From contig JALQYS010000283.1 of assembly GCA_023254015.1 (NCBI GenBank), positions 1-9,649 of the forward strand: a stretch of DNA of 9,649 bases, written 5' to 3'. Shown piece after piece: positions 1 to 6,392 of this stretch. The stretch is from Paracoccaceae bacterium. Lineage in GTDB: Bacteria > Pseudomonadota > Alphaproteobacteria > Rhodobacterales > Rhodobacteraceae. Under the pieces are notes generated by a model. It saw only the letters and a list, made by a program, of their open reading frames with translations, ran no database searches and was not told the origin of the DNA. Position numbers and translations under genes: made by a program. Each line of letters opens with the position of its first letter. Positions within the stretch are counted from its first letter, which is position 1.

Positions 1-124
1 CGCGAACCCCGCGCTCGGCCATGATCTCCTCGAGGTCGCGGTACGAAACTGTGTATCACACATAGAAAAACACCGCGAACAAAATGACTTCCTTCGGGAA
101 ATGCGCGCCTTTGAACGAGATCAT
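1..124 (-). pseudogene. IS6-family transposase, N-terminal fragment with in-frame stop
   Basis: Reading from ATG at 124-122 on the minus strand gives MISFKGAHFPKEVILFAVFFYV, then a TGA stop at 58-56, then YTVSYRDLEEIMAERGVR to the window edge in the same frame. The FKGxHFPKxVIL...FFYVRYxVSYRDLEEIMxERGV pattern is the well-known N-terminus of IS6-family DDE transposases, and Arg normally occupies the position of the stop. TGA is one transition from CGA (Arg), so a point nonsense mutation is the likely cause. The putative ribosome-binding site GGGGAG lies about 9 bp upstream of the ATG. The catalytic DDE domain lies beyond the edge. Unless the stop is a sequencing error or is bypassed, no full transposase can be made from this start. 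Confidence 0.8.
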
Positions 125-179
125 CTGACATAGCTCCCCACCGCAGTGATTTCGTCGTGCGGCCGCGCGGCGGTCAACA

Positions 180-200
180 GGAAAACTCTGCGACAATACC
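180..200 (-). repeat. Putative terminal inverted repeat of the IS6-family element
   Basis: On the minus strand the segment starts GGTATTGTCGCAGAGTTTTC. It lies 56 bp or more upstream of the transposase ATG, where the left inverted repeat of an IS6-type element belongs. The partner repeat is outside the window, so this is a match by position and resemblance only. Confidence 0.55.
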
Positions 201-260
201 GTTTGGGGCTACCCTGGACGTAAGCCTCCGGCGGGTCTTGATGATGCGGTTAGAAATAGG

Positions 261-1115
261 TCATCGTGCCTGGGCAGCCCGAGCTGCCTTTCGGCGAGTG
301 ACTCGGGCACGGATCGCCTCGATGTCCGTGACCGGGGTCGCGGCGAACAGGGACTGTGTATAGGGATGCTGCGGATTGGCGAAAAGGGCCTCACGGCTGC
401 CTTGTTCTACCGCCTCGCCCTTGGAAATCACCATGACCTCGTCTGCAATGTAGCGCACAACCGAGAGGTCATGGCTGACGAATACATAGGTCAACTCGAA
501 CTCGTCCTGAAGGTCGGCCAGAAGGTTGAGCACCTGCGCCTGGACCGACAGGTCAAGCGCCGAAACAGGTTCATCAAGGACCAGCAGCGAGGGGTTCAGC
601 ATCAGCGCCCGGGCAATCGCGATGCGCTGCCTCTGCCCGCCAGAAAACATGTGCGGATAGCGGTTGAAATGCTCGGGCAGCAGGCCGACCTTCTTCAGCA
701 TCGCTTCGGCTCGGTCGCGTCGTTCGACAGCCGGAATGTCGGTGTTGATGACCAAGGGTTCCATCAGCACATCGCCGACCTTCTGGCGTGGATTCAGACT
801 CCCATAGGGGTTCTGGAATACCATCTGGACCTTCGATCGCAGCCCAGGACCGGGGCGGCGGCGACCAATGTCAACCGGCTCGCCGGCGATCCGCAACTCG
901 CCACCCGAGGGGGCGTCGATCAGCGCAATGATCCGCGCCAGCGTCGACTTGCCCGATCCGCTTTCGCCGACGATGGCCAGCGTCTTGCCCTTCCCGACCT
1001 TGAAGTCGATACCCTTCAGCGCGGGCACGGATTTGGCACGTGCCAACATGCTGCCTGGCACATGGTAGTTGCGCACGATGGCGCGGCCCTCGACGACAGG
1101 AATGTCCTGTTCCAT
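261..1115 (-). CDS. dppF: Dipeptide ABC transporter ATP-binding protein DppF
   Basis: One of the two cytoplasmic ATPases that power the DppBC permease. Counting from a possible GTG at 1118, the protein has Walker A GESGSGKST (51-59), Q-loop FQNP (101-104), signature FSGGQRQR (158-165), Walker B LLVLDEP (178-184) and H-loop SHD (215-217), followed by the oligopeptide-family motif HPYTQSLFAATP (251-262). I prefer the ATG at 1115, one codon in, because AAGGGAAGG (1122-1130) is then 6 nt upstream; the GTG would be only 3 nt away. The ATG shares one base with the dppD TGA (TGATG), so translation is probably coupled. The protein is short, about 284 aa against roughly 330 for E. coli DppF. It ends soon after HPYT in a basic tail, lacks the usual Cys-rich C-terminal segment and has no cysteine at all. 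It is the last gene of the operon. Confidence 0.93.
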   Translation of the reverse strand: MEQDIPVVEGRAIVRNYHVPGSMLARAKSVPALKGIDFKVGKGKTLAIVGESGSGKSTLARIIALIDAPSGGELRIAGEPVDIGRRRPGPGLRSKVQMVFQNPYGSLNPRQKVGDVLMEPLVINTDIPAVERRDRAEAMLKKVGLLPEHFNRYPHMFSGGQRQRIAIARALMLNPSLLVLDEPVSALDLSVQAQVLNLLADLQDEFELTYVFVSHDLSVVRYIADEVMVISKGEAVEQGSREALFANPQHPYTQSLFAATPVTDIEAIRARVTRRKAARAAQAR

Positions 1116-1951
1116 CACGTGCCTTCCCTTTGAAAGAAGTCGGAAACAGTGGGCAAGCGGTCTCCCGTTGCATTTTCCGGCAGGGCCGAGAGGAGCGCGC
1201 GGGTGTAGGGATGCTGCGGAGCCTCGAATAGGCTGAGCACGTCGGCTTCCTCCATCTTCTTGCCCCTGTACTGAACCACCACCCGATCTGCGGTTTCGGC
1301 CACTACGCCCATGTCATGCGTGATCAGGATCAGCGCCATGCCATAGTCTTCCTGCAGCTTCATCAAGAGGTCGAGGATCTGCTTCTGGATCGTCACATCC
1401 AGCGCAGTGGTCGGCTCGTCGGCAATCAGGAGACGCGGGTTCGAGGCGATGGCCATGGCGATCATCACCCGCTGGCACTGGCCGCCCGACAGTTGGTGCG
1501 GGTAGGATCTGATCTTCACCTCGGGCTCGGGGATGCCGACCGCCCGGAAGAGGTCCAGTGCGCGGGCCTGTGCAGCCTTGCGCCCAAGACCGAGATTCAG
1601 CCGCAGGACCTCTTCGATCTGGAAACCGACGGTAAAGGCCGGGTTCAGCGAGGCGATGGGTTCCTGAAAGATCATCGTGATCTCGCGTCCGATCAGGCGG
1701 CGCCGCTCTGCCCCGGAGAGGTTGGAGATGTCGCGCCCGTCATAGGTCATCTCGTCCGCCGTGATCGTGGCGGTATCGGGCAGAAGGCCCATGACCGCCA
1801 GCATCGAGACCGACTTGCCAGAGCCGCTCTCGCCGACGATGGCCAGCACCTCACCCCGGTCGACATGAACGTCGATCCCGTCGACGGCGGTAAAGCTGCC
1901 GGTGGCGGTGGCGAATTTGACGGTAAGGTTGCGGATGTTCAGAAGCGCCAT
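1115..1951 (-). CDS. dppD: Dipeptide ABC transporter ATP-binding protein DppD
   Basis: Second ATPase of the importer, 278 aa. Visible motifs are Walker A GESGSGKS (40-47), Q-loop FQEP (95-98), signature LSGGQCQR (154-161), Walker B LLIADEP (174-180), H-loop THD (211-213) and the oligopeptide-family HPYTRALLSALP (247-258). The start ATG at 1951 has GGAG 8 nt upstream, inside the last codons of dppC, with 4 nt between the dppC stop and this ATG. Residue 159 is Cys (TGC at 1477-1475), where Arg is usual in LSGGQRQR or LSGGMRQR; it is one transition from CGC. The protein is shorter than E. coli DppD and lacks the C-terminal Cys cluster. DppD versus OppD cannot be settled from the ATPase alone; the Dpp name comes from the DppA-like binding protein in the same operon. 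Confidence 0.93.
   Translation of the reverse strand: MALLNIRNLTVKFATATGSFTAVDGIDVHVDRGEVLAIVGESGSGKSVSMLAVMGLLPDTATITADEMTYDGRDISNLSGAERRRLIGREITMIFQEPIASLNPAFTVGFQIEEVLRLNLGLGRKAAQARALDLFRAVGIPEPEVKIRSYPHQLSGGQCQRVMIAMAIASNPRLLIADEPTTALDVTIQKQILDLLMKLQEDYGMALILITHDMGVVAETADRVVVQYRGKKMEEADVLSLFEAPQHPYTRALLSALPENATGDRLPTVSDFFQREGT
1122..1130 (-). promoter_or_regulatory. Ribosome-binding site deciding the dppF start
   Basis: AAGGGAAGG on the minus strand, inside the 3' end of dppD. The spacing is 6 nt to the ATG at 1115 and 3 nt to the GTG at 1118, which favours the ATG. Confidence 0.6.
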
Positions 1952-1955
1952 GTTG

Positions 1956-2873
1956 TCAACTCCGCTTCAGCTTGGGGTCAAGCGCATCGCGCAACCCGTC
2001 GCCCATCAGATTGATCGCCAGCACCGAGATCAGGATGGCCAGGCCGGGGAAAGTCACAACCCACCACGCACGCAGGATGAATTCGCGCGCCTCGGCCAGC
2101 ATCGTGCCCCATTCCGGCGAAGGCGGTTGCGCCCCCATGCCAAGGAAGCCGAGCGCCGCAGAATCCAGTACGGCCGAAGAGAAGGACAGCGTGGCCTGCA
2201 CGATCAGGGGCGCCAGACAGTTCGGCAGGATCGTCTTGAACATCAGTCGCAGGTTGCCTGCCCCCGCCACACGGGCAGCGATGACGTATTCGCGCTGCAT
2301 CTCGGACATGACGGCGGCGCGGGTCAGACGGGCGAAATGCGGCTGATACACGATGGCGATGGCGATCATCGCATTGGTCAAACCGGGCCCAAGGACCGCG
2401 ACAAGCACCAACGCGAGGAGCAGCGAGGGAAAGGCAAGTATCACGTCCATCACGCGCATGATGACACTGTCCACCCAACCGCCGAAGAAACCCGCCAGCA
2501 GGCCGATGACGATGCCGCCGACCAGCGCTATCGAAACGACGACGATCCCGATGAACAGCGAATACTGCGCGCCGAAGACCAGCCGCGAAAGCATATCGCG
2601 GCCCACGGCATCCGTTCCAAGAAGGTAGGCGGCGCTGCCGCCCTCTTGCCAGAACGGTGGAACCAAAAGCGCCTCGCGGTTCTGCGCCGTAGGATCATGC
2701 GGCGCGATGATCGAGGCGAAGACCGCGACGGCGACCAGAATGACGAATACGCAAAGGCCAACGACTGCACCCCTGTTCTGGCTGAAGTAGAACCAGAATT
2801 CGGCCAGCATCCGGCGGCGGATAGCGGCATCCGACAGTCTGACCGGGGCGGTGGTGGGAGGTGTATCGGTCAT
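1956..2873 (-). CDS. dppC: Dipeptide ABC transporter permease DppC
   Basis: Inner-membrane permease subunit, 305 aa, pairing with DppB. It has a cytoplasmic N-terminus (about 1-33), a first membrane helix (about 36-57), the DppC/OppC hallmark LGTDAVGRDMLSR (85-97), then a run of membrane helices (about 104-130, 142-178, 222-245, 273-292). The EAA coupling loop is around 197-219 (AARVAGAGNLRLMFKTILPN), where it docks on the ATPases. I place the start at ATG 2873 (MTDTPP...), not at the in-frame ATG further upstream at 3011, because ATGA at 2873-2870 overlaps the dppB stop by 4 nt and GAGGA lies about 10 nt upstream. The upstream extension (to 3011) would read through dppB coding sequence and has no family match. 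It is followed by dppD after 4 nt. Confidence 0.94.
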   Translation of the reverse strand: MTDTPPTTAPVRLSDAAIRRRMLAEFWFYFSQNRGAVVGLCVFVILVAVAVFASIIAPHDPTAQNREALLVPPFWQEGGSAAYLLGTDAVGRDMLSRLVFGAQYSLFIGIVVVSIALVGGIVIGLLAGFFGGWVDSVIMRVMDVILAFPSLLLALVLVAVLGPGLTNAMIAIAIVYQPHFARLTRAAVMSEMQREYVIAARVAGAGNLRLMFKTILPNCLAPLIVQATLSFSSAVLDSAALGFLGMGAQPPSPEWGTMLAEAREFILRAWWVVTFPGLAILISVLAINLMGDGLRDALDPKLKRS

Positions 2874-3877
2874 TTGACACGGATCCTCGGATTGATGAGG
2901 CCATAGGTAAGATCGACCAACAAATTGACGATCATCACCAGCGCCGCGATCAGCAGGAGGCCGGATTGCACCACCGGGTAGTCCCGGCGCGCGATTGAGT
3001 CGATCATCCACTTGCCGATGCCGGGCCAGGAAAAGATGGTCTCGGTCAGGATGGCCCCGGCCATCAGCACGCCGATCTGCAGGCCGATGGTGGTGATCAC
3101 CGGAATCATGGCATTGCGGAGCGCGTGGATGCCGATCACGCGGTAGGGCGGCATTCCCTTGGCGCGGGCCGTGCGGACGTAGTCTTCACCCATCACCTCC
3201 AGCATGGCCGAGCGTGTCTGGCGCGCGATCACCGCCAACGGAATCGTCGCCAGCACGATCGATGGCAGGATCAGATGGCTGAGGGCCGAGCTGAAGGCCC
3301 CTTCCTGACCCGACAGAAGGCTGTCGATCAGCATGAAGCCGGTCACGTTGGGGAAGAAATAAAGGAGGCTTATCCGACCCGAGACCGGTGTCCAGCCGAG
3401 TATCCCCGAGAAGAAGATGATGAGCAAAAGGCCCCACCAGAAGATCGGCATCGAAAAGCCGACAAGCGCCGCGGTCATGGACAACTGGTCGAACCAACTG
3501 CCGCGCCGGATGGCGGCCAGAACACCCACCGGCACCCCGATCAGCGTGGCGATGATTATTGCGCAGAGACCCAGCTCCACTGTGGCCGGGAACAGGCTGA
3601 GGAACTCGGTCAGCACCGGTTTCTTCGTCACCAGAGAATTGCCGAAATCGCCTTGCAGCAGCCGCCCGAGGAAATCGAAATATTGCAGCACCACAGGCTT
3701 GTCATAGCCCAGCTGCGCCGACAGTTCGGCATGTCGTTCAGGCGTCACGCCCCGTTCGCCTGCCATCAGCAGCACGGGGTCTCCCGGCAGGATGCGCACG
3801 AAGCTGAAGGCGATGATCGTGATCCCCAGGAAGGTTGGGACCAGATAGAGAAGCTTTGAGAGGATGAACCTGAGCAT
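2870..3877 (-). CDS. dppB: Dipeptide ABC transporter permease DppB
   Basis: Inner-membrane permease subunit, 335 aa, about the usual length for DppB (E. coli 339). The N-terminus MLRFILSKLLYLVPTFLGIT is the family's first membrane helix with its typical leader, followed by VRILPGDPVLLMAG (27-40). Further helices lie at about 100-125, 135-160, 200-220, 257-280 and 303-325. The EAA loop DYVRTARAKGMPPYRVIGIH (232-251), followed by ALRNAMIPV, is strongly conserved in the family, as is the C-terminal VDLTYGLINPRIR. The start ATG at 3877 has AAGG/AGGG sequences 6-14 nt upstream. It lies 69 nt after dppA, and the dppB stop overlaps the dppC start by 4 nt. Confidence 0.95.
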   Translation of the reverse strand: MLRFILSKLLYLVPTFLGITIIAFSFVRILPGDPVLLMAGERGVTPERHAELSAQLGYDKPVVLQYFDFLGRLLQGDFGNSLVTKKPVLTEFLSLFPATVELGLCAIIIATLIGVPVGVLAAIRRGSWFDQLSMTAALVGFSMPIFWWGLLLIIFFSGILGWTPVSGRISLLYFFPNVTGFMLIDSLLSGQEGAFSSALSHLILPSIVLATIPLAVIARQTRSAMLEVMGEDYVRTARAKGMPPYRVIGIHALRNAMIPVITTIGLQIGVLMAGAILTETIFSWPGIGKWMIDSIARRDYPVVQSGLLLIAALVMIVNLLVDLTYGLINPRIRVK

Positions 3878-3946
3878 GCGCCCTTGACCTTGCAGAACAC
3901 GCGGGGACAGGGCCCCCGCGTGTCGATTTCAGTTCGATAGGCCCGA

Positions 3947-5539
3947 TTACTCGGCGATGTCTACCGTTTCAAAGGTGAAATCGCCCAGCGGGCTCATCGC
4001 GAAGCCCGACACCTTGGCCGACATTGGCACATACTGGGTCGAGTGCGCGATGGTGAACCAGGGCGCCTGTTCCTTGAAGATCACCTGGGCTTGCTCGTAA
4101 AGCTTGGTCCGCTCGGCCGGATCGGCAGTGACCTTGGCGTCCTTCAGCAGCTTCGAGAAGTCCTCGTTGCACCAGAAGGCCCGGTTCGCGCCACCTTCAC
4201 CGGCCGAGTCGCAGGACAGCAGCACCGACAGGAAGTTGTCCGGGTCGCCGTTGTCGCCCGTCCAGCCCAAGATGACCGCGCCGTCGCGGCCGGGTTCCAT
4301 CGACTTCTGCAGGTATTCGCCCCATTCGTAGGACACGATCTCGACCGAGACGCCGATCTTGGACAGGTCTTCCTGCATCAGTTCCGCCGTGCGGCGGGCG
4401 TTCGGCATGTAAGGACGCTGCACCGGCATCGCCCAAATCTTCATCGACAGATCCTTGACGCCGGCTTCCTCGAGCATCTTTTTGGCGGCTTCCGGATCGT
4501 AGGCGTCGTCCTGGACGGCGTCGTTGTAGGACCACATGGTCGGCGGGATCGGGTTCTTGGCCGGAGTTGCCGCGCCCTGGAACACTGCGTCAACAATCGC
4601 CTGCTTGTTGATCGCCATGTTCAGCGCCTTGCGGACGGCCGGATTGTCGAACGGCGCAATGGTGGTGTTGTAGGCGAGGTAGCCCACGTTCAGGCCAGCC
4701 TGTTCGTCCAGTTTGAGGGCCGGGTCGGCCTTGATCGCCTCGATGTCCGCCGGAGCCGGATAGGGCATCAGGTGGCATTCGCCCGCCTTCAGCTTCTGCA
4801 GGCGCACGGCCGCGTCCGGGGTAATCGCGAAGACGAGGTCGTCAATGATCGCCGGGGTGCCCCAGTAGTCGGGGTTCTTCTGGAAGCGGATGACCGCGTC
4901 CTTCTGGTAGGCGACGAATTTGAACGGCCCGGTGCCGATCGGCAGGTTGTTCATGTCCTCGGGCGTGCCGGCGGCCATCAGCGCATCGGCATATTCCTTC
5001 GACACGATCGAGGCGAAGGGCATGGCGATGTTGGCCAGGAACGGCGCCTCGGGCTGGTTCAGCGTGAACTTCACCGTGTAATCGTCAATCTTCTCGATCG
5101 ACTTGATAAGCTCGGGCATCGCCATCGAGGTGTAGTATTCGTAGGTGATCCCGGGGATATACTGGTGCCACGGATGGTCGGCCTTGCCCTGCCGCTCGTA
5201 CGAGAAGATGACGTCATCGGCGTTGAAGTCGCGCGTGGGCGTGAACTTTTCGTTCGAGTGCCACTTCACGCCTTTACGCAGATGGAAGGTGTATTCGGTG
5301 CCATCTGCAGACACTTCCCAGCTTTCGGCGAGGCCCGGCTCGACCTCGGTCGTGCCCTTCTTGAACTCGGTCAGGCGGTTGAACACCGGATGCGCCGAGG
5401 CGTCGAACGTGCCCCCGGCGGTGTAGGGAGCGGGGTCAAAGCCTTCGGGCGAGGCTTCCGAGCAATAGACGAAGGTCTTGGCCTCCGCCATGGCGGCGCT
5501 CATAGCCAGCGCCGAGGCGAACAAGAAAAAGCGTTTCAC
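3947..5539 (-). CDS. dppA: Periplasmic dipeptide-binding protein DppA
   Basis: Extracytoplasmic solute-binding protein (SBP_bac_5 family) that captures peptides in the periplasm and delivers them to DppBC. I choose the GTG at 5539 rather than the ATG at 5578: AAGGGAG (5548-5554) lies 8 nt upstream, and the product then starts directly with a Sec signal peptide (VKRFFLFASALAMSAAMAEA, cleavage predicted AEA|KTF at 20/21). The result is 530 aa, against 535 for E. coli DppA. The mature N-terminus KTFVYCSEASPEGFDP closely follows E. coli DppA (KTLVYCSEGSPEGF). GWTGDNGDPDNF (425-436) holds the conserved Asp (D429) that in DppA contacts the peptide amino terminus. Cys26/Cys255 and Cys443/Cys457 sit where DppA disulfides are expected. 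It follows the regulator gene after 40 nt. Confidence 0.95.
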   Translation of the reverse strand: MKRFFLFASALAMSAAMAEAKTFVYCSEASPEGFDPAPYTAGGTFDASAHPVFNRLTEFKKGTTEVEPGLAESWEVSADGTEYTFHLRKGVKWHSNEKFTPTRDFNADDVIFSYERQGKADHPWHQYIPGITYEYYTSMAMPELIKSIEKIDDYTVKFTLNQPEAPFLANIAMPFASIVSKEYADALMAAGTPEDMNNLPIGTGPFKFVAYQKDAVIRFQKNPDYWGTPAIIDDLVFAITPDAAVRLQKLKAGECHLMPYPAPADIEAIKADPALKLDEQAGLNVGYLAYNTTIAPFDNPAVRKALNMAINKQAIVDAVFQGAATPAKNPIPPTMWSYNDAVQDDAYDPEAAKKMLEEAGVKDLSMKIWAMPVQRPYMPNARRTAELMQEDLSKIGVSVEIVSYEWGEYLQKSMEPGRDGAVILGWTGDNGDPDNFLSVLLSCDSAGEGGANRAFWCNEDFSKLLKDAKVTADPAERTKLYEQAQVIFKEQAPWFTIAHSTQYVPMSAKVSGFAMSPLGDFTFETVDIAE

Positions 5540-5547
5540 GATAGGTG

Positions 5548-5554
5548 CTCCCTT
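5548..5554 (-). promoter_or_regulatory. Ribosome-binding site deciding the dppA GTG start
   Basis: AAGGGAG on the minus strand, 8 nt before the GTG at 5539. The alternative ATG at 5578 would put 13 extra residues (MAIRFQTTKGAPI) before the signal peptide, which is unlikely for an exported protein. Confidence 0.7.
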
Positions 5555-5579
5555 GGTGGTTTGAAATCGGATTGCCATG

Positions 5580-6242
5580 TCAGATGGCGACTGGACCAGC
5601 CACGCCGTCAGGCACGCTGGTTTCGGAATCTATGCCTTGCGCGATGTCGGTATGCAGCGGTGTGAAGGCCGCGGGTGTTGCCGGATGGGCCATCTTGCCG
5701 ATCCACAGCAACCGCGCAGCGCCATCGCCAGGGTTAGAGTAGGAATGGGGCTGGTTACCCAGGTAGTGAATGCTGTCACCCGCGCGCAGCACGAAATTCT
5801 GCCCGTCGATGCTCTGCTGGATCTCGCCGTCGAGGACGAAGATGATCTCTTCTCCGGAATGCTTCACGGTCTCGGAACGGTAGTGCGGAGGAATGTTAAG
5901 CACGAAGGACGACAGTTCATGCCCCGGAAAATCGGTGCCGATCCGCTCGTATGCGACCGAGTTGCCCGAAACCGAAAAGCGGGGACGCGTCCCGGCCCGG
6001 GTCACACTGTCCACCTGCCTTGGCGCGGCGATGAAATGGTCAATGCCTACATGCAGCGCTGCGGCAACTTCAGCCAAAGTGCCCAGTGTGGGCACGGCAT
6101 TGTCACGTTCGACCTGGCTTAGATAACTGACCGACACACCACATGCCTTGCTGAGTTCCTGCAGGGTCATCGACATCATCTGGCGTCGCTTGCGTATCCG
6201 CTGCCCCAACGCAACCGGGATATTGGGCCGCTTCTTCGTCAT
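5580..6242 (-). CDS. XRE-family transcriptional regulator with C-terminal cupin domain
   Basis: Likely DNA-binding regulator of the dpp operon. From ATG 6242 the protein is 220 aa. An XRE/HTH_3 domain lies at about 12-67 (LGQRIRKRRQMMSMTLQELSK, then GVSVSYLSQVERDNAVPTLGTL), and a cupin_2 beta-barrel at about 112-182 (HSGEEIIFVLDGEI at 128-141; HYLGNQPHSYSNPGDGAARLLWI at 159-181). In this class the cupin usually binds a small metabolite or metal and modulates the HTH domain; the ligand here is unknown, and a peptide or amino acid is a guess from context. An in-frame ATG at 6284 would add 14 residues (MPACDVGQRNPDGA) with no homology-like content. Neither start has a strong ribosome-binding site; GATGG before 6242 is weak. 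dppA starts 40 nt downstream, so it is probably autoregulated with the importer through the dyad at 6301-6370. Confidence 0.88.
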   Translation of the reverse strand: MTKKRPNIPVALGQRIRKRRQMMSMTLQELSKACGVSVSYLSQVERDNAVPTLGTLAEVAAALHVGIDHFIAAPRQVDSVTRAGTRPRFSVSGNSVAYERIGTDFPGHELSSFVLNIPPHYRSETVKHSGEEIIFVLDGEIQQSIDGQNFVLRAGDSIHYLGNQPHSYSNPGDGAARLLWIGKMAHPATPAAFTPLHTDIAQGIDSETSVPDGVAGPVAI

Positions 6243-6300
6243 TGCACCATCTGGATTTCGTTGACCCACATCACAGGCCGGCATTGAAGTGCATTTCTTT

Positions 6301-6370
6301 CACCCCGACAACCTGTTTTCTGTTGGTATAAAAATTTTTAAGTCCGAATCGGACCCTTGCCGTCGGGGTG
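6301..6370. promoter_or_regulatory. Dyad-symmetric intergenic control region before the regulator/dpp operon
   Basis: CACCCCGAC at 6301-6309 is repeated as its exact reverse complement GTCGGGGTG at 6362-6370. The 9-bp arms enclose 52 bp, and the AT-rich palindrome AAAAATTTTT (6330-6339) lies within one base of the centre of the dyad. This sits just upstream of the regulator start and downstream of the M24 stop (6393). On the minus strand TATACC (6329-6324) could be a -10 element, but I see no good -35. An operator/promoter for the XRE-cupin protein is the natural reading, by inference only. Confidence 0.45.
6342..6354. repeat. 13-bp palindrome GTCCGAATCGGAC
   Basis: The arms GTCCGA/TCGGAC meet around a single A. 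On the minus strand it follows the M24 stop by about 38 nt and is followed by TTAAAAATTTTTA. It could be an operator half-site cluster, or a weak terminator hairpin (GTCCG-ATT-CGGAC, 5-bp stem) with an interrupted T tract. The stem is too short for a confident terminator call. Confidence 0.4.
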
Positions 6371-6392
6371 GCACGCTGTTTCGTTTCCGGCC

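Larger units (their letters stand above)
1..200 (-). mobile_element. IS6-family insertion sequence, 5' end only (cut by window edge)
   Basis: The minus strand from 200 leftwards begins with GGTATTGTCGCAGAG (180-200 holds the full candidate repeat). This resembles the GG-x-x-x-TGT-x-GCA-x-A terminal inverted repeats of IS6/IS26-type elements. A transposase start codon follows 76 bp inside, as expected for the family. The element runs off the left edge, so the other repeat and the 8-bp target duplication cannot be checked. If the boundary is right, the flanking base is 201, and GTTTGGGG (201-208) would be one copy of the duplication. The insertion lies between dppF (stop at 261) and whatever is further left. 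Family assignment rests mainly on the transposase fragment; the exact end is inferred from resemblance to remembered repeats. Confidence 0.75.

Noticed and set aside
200..260. Possible terminator after dppF
   Set aside because: Only an imperfect GC-rich hairpin around 212-240 and no T tract on the minus strand.
366..1133. 255-aa plus-strand ORF opposite dppF
   Set aside because: Antisense shadow of the ATPase gene.
1902..2906. 334-aa plus-strand ORF across dppC
   Set aside because: Antisense shadow, with repetitive Arg/Asp/Gln/His composition and no domain; dppC on the other strand is unmistakable.
2874..3011. N-terminal extension of dppC up to an ATG at 3011
   Set aside because: It would lie entirely in dppB coding sequence and adds residues without family resemblance; ATG 2873 has the classic ATGA overlap.
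4043..5665. 540-aa plus-strand ORF opposite dppA
   Set aside because: Antisense shadow of a high-GC gene; Arg/Val/His-heavy composition, no recognisable motifs, while the minus frame is a clear DppA.
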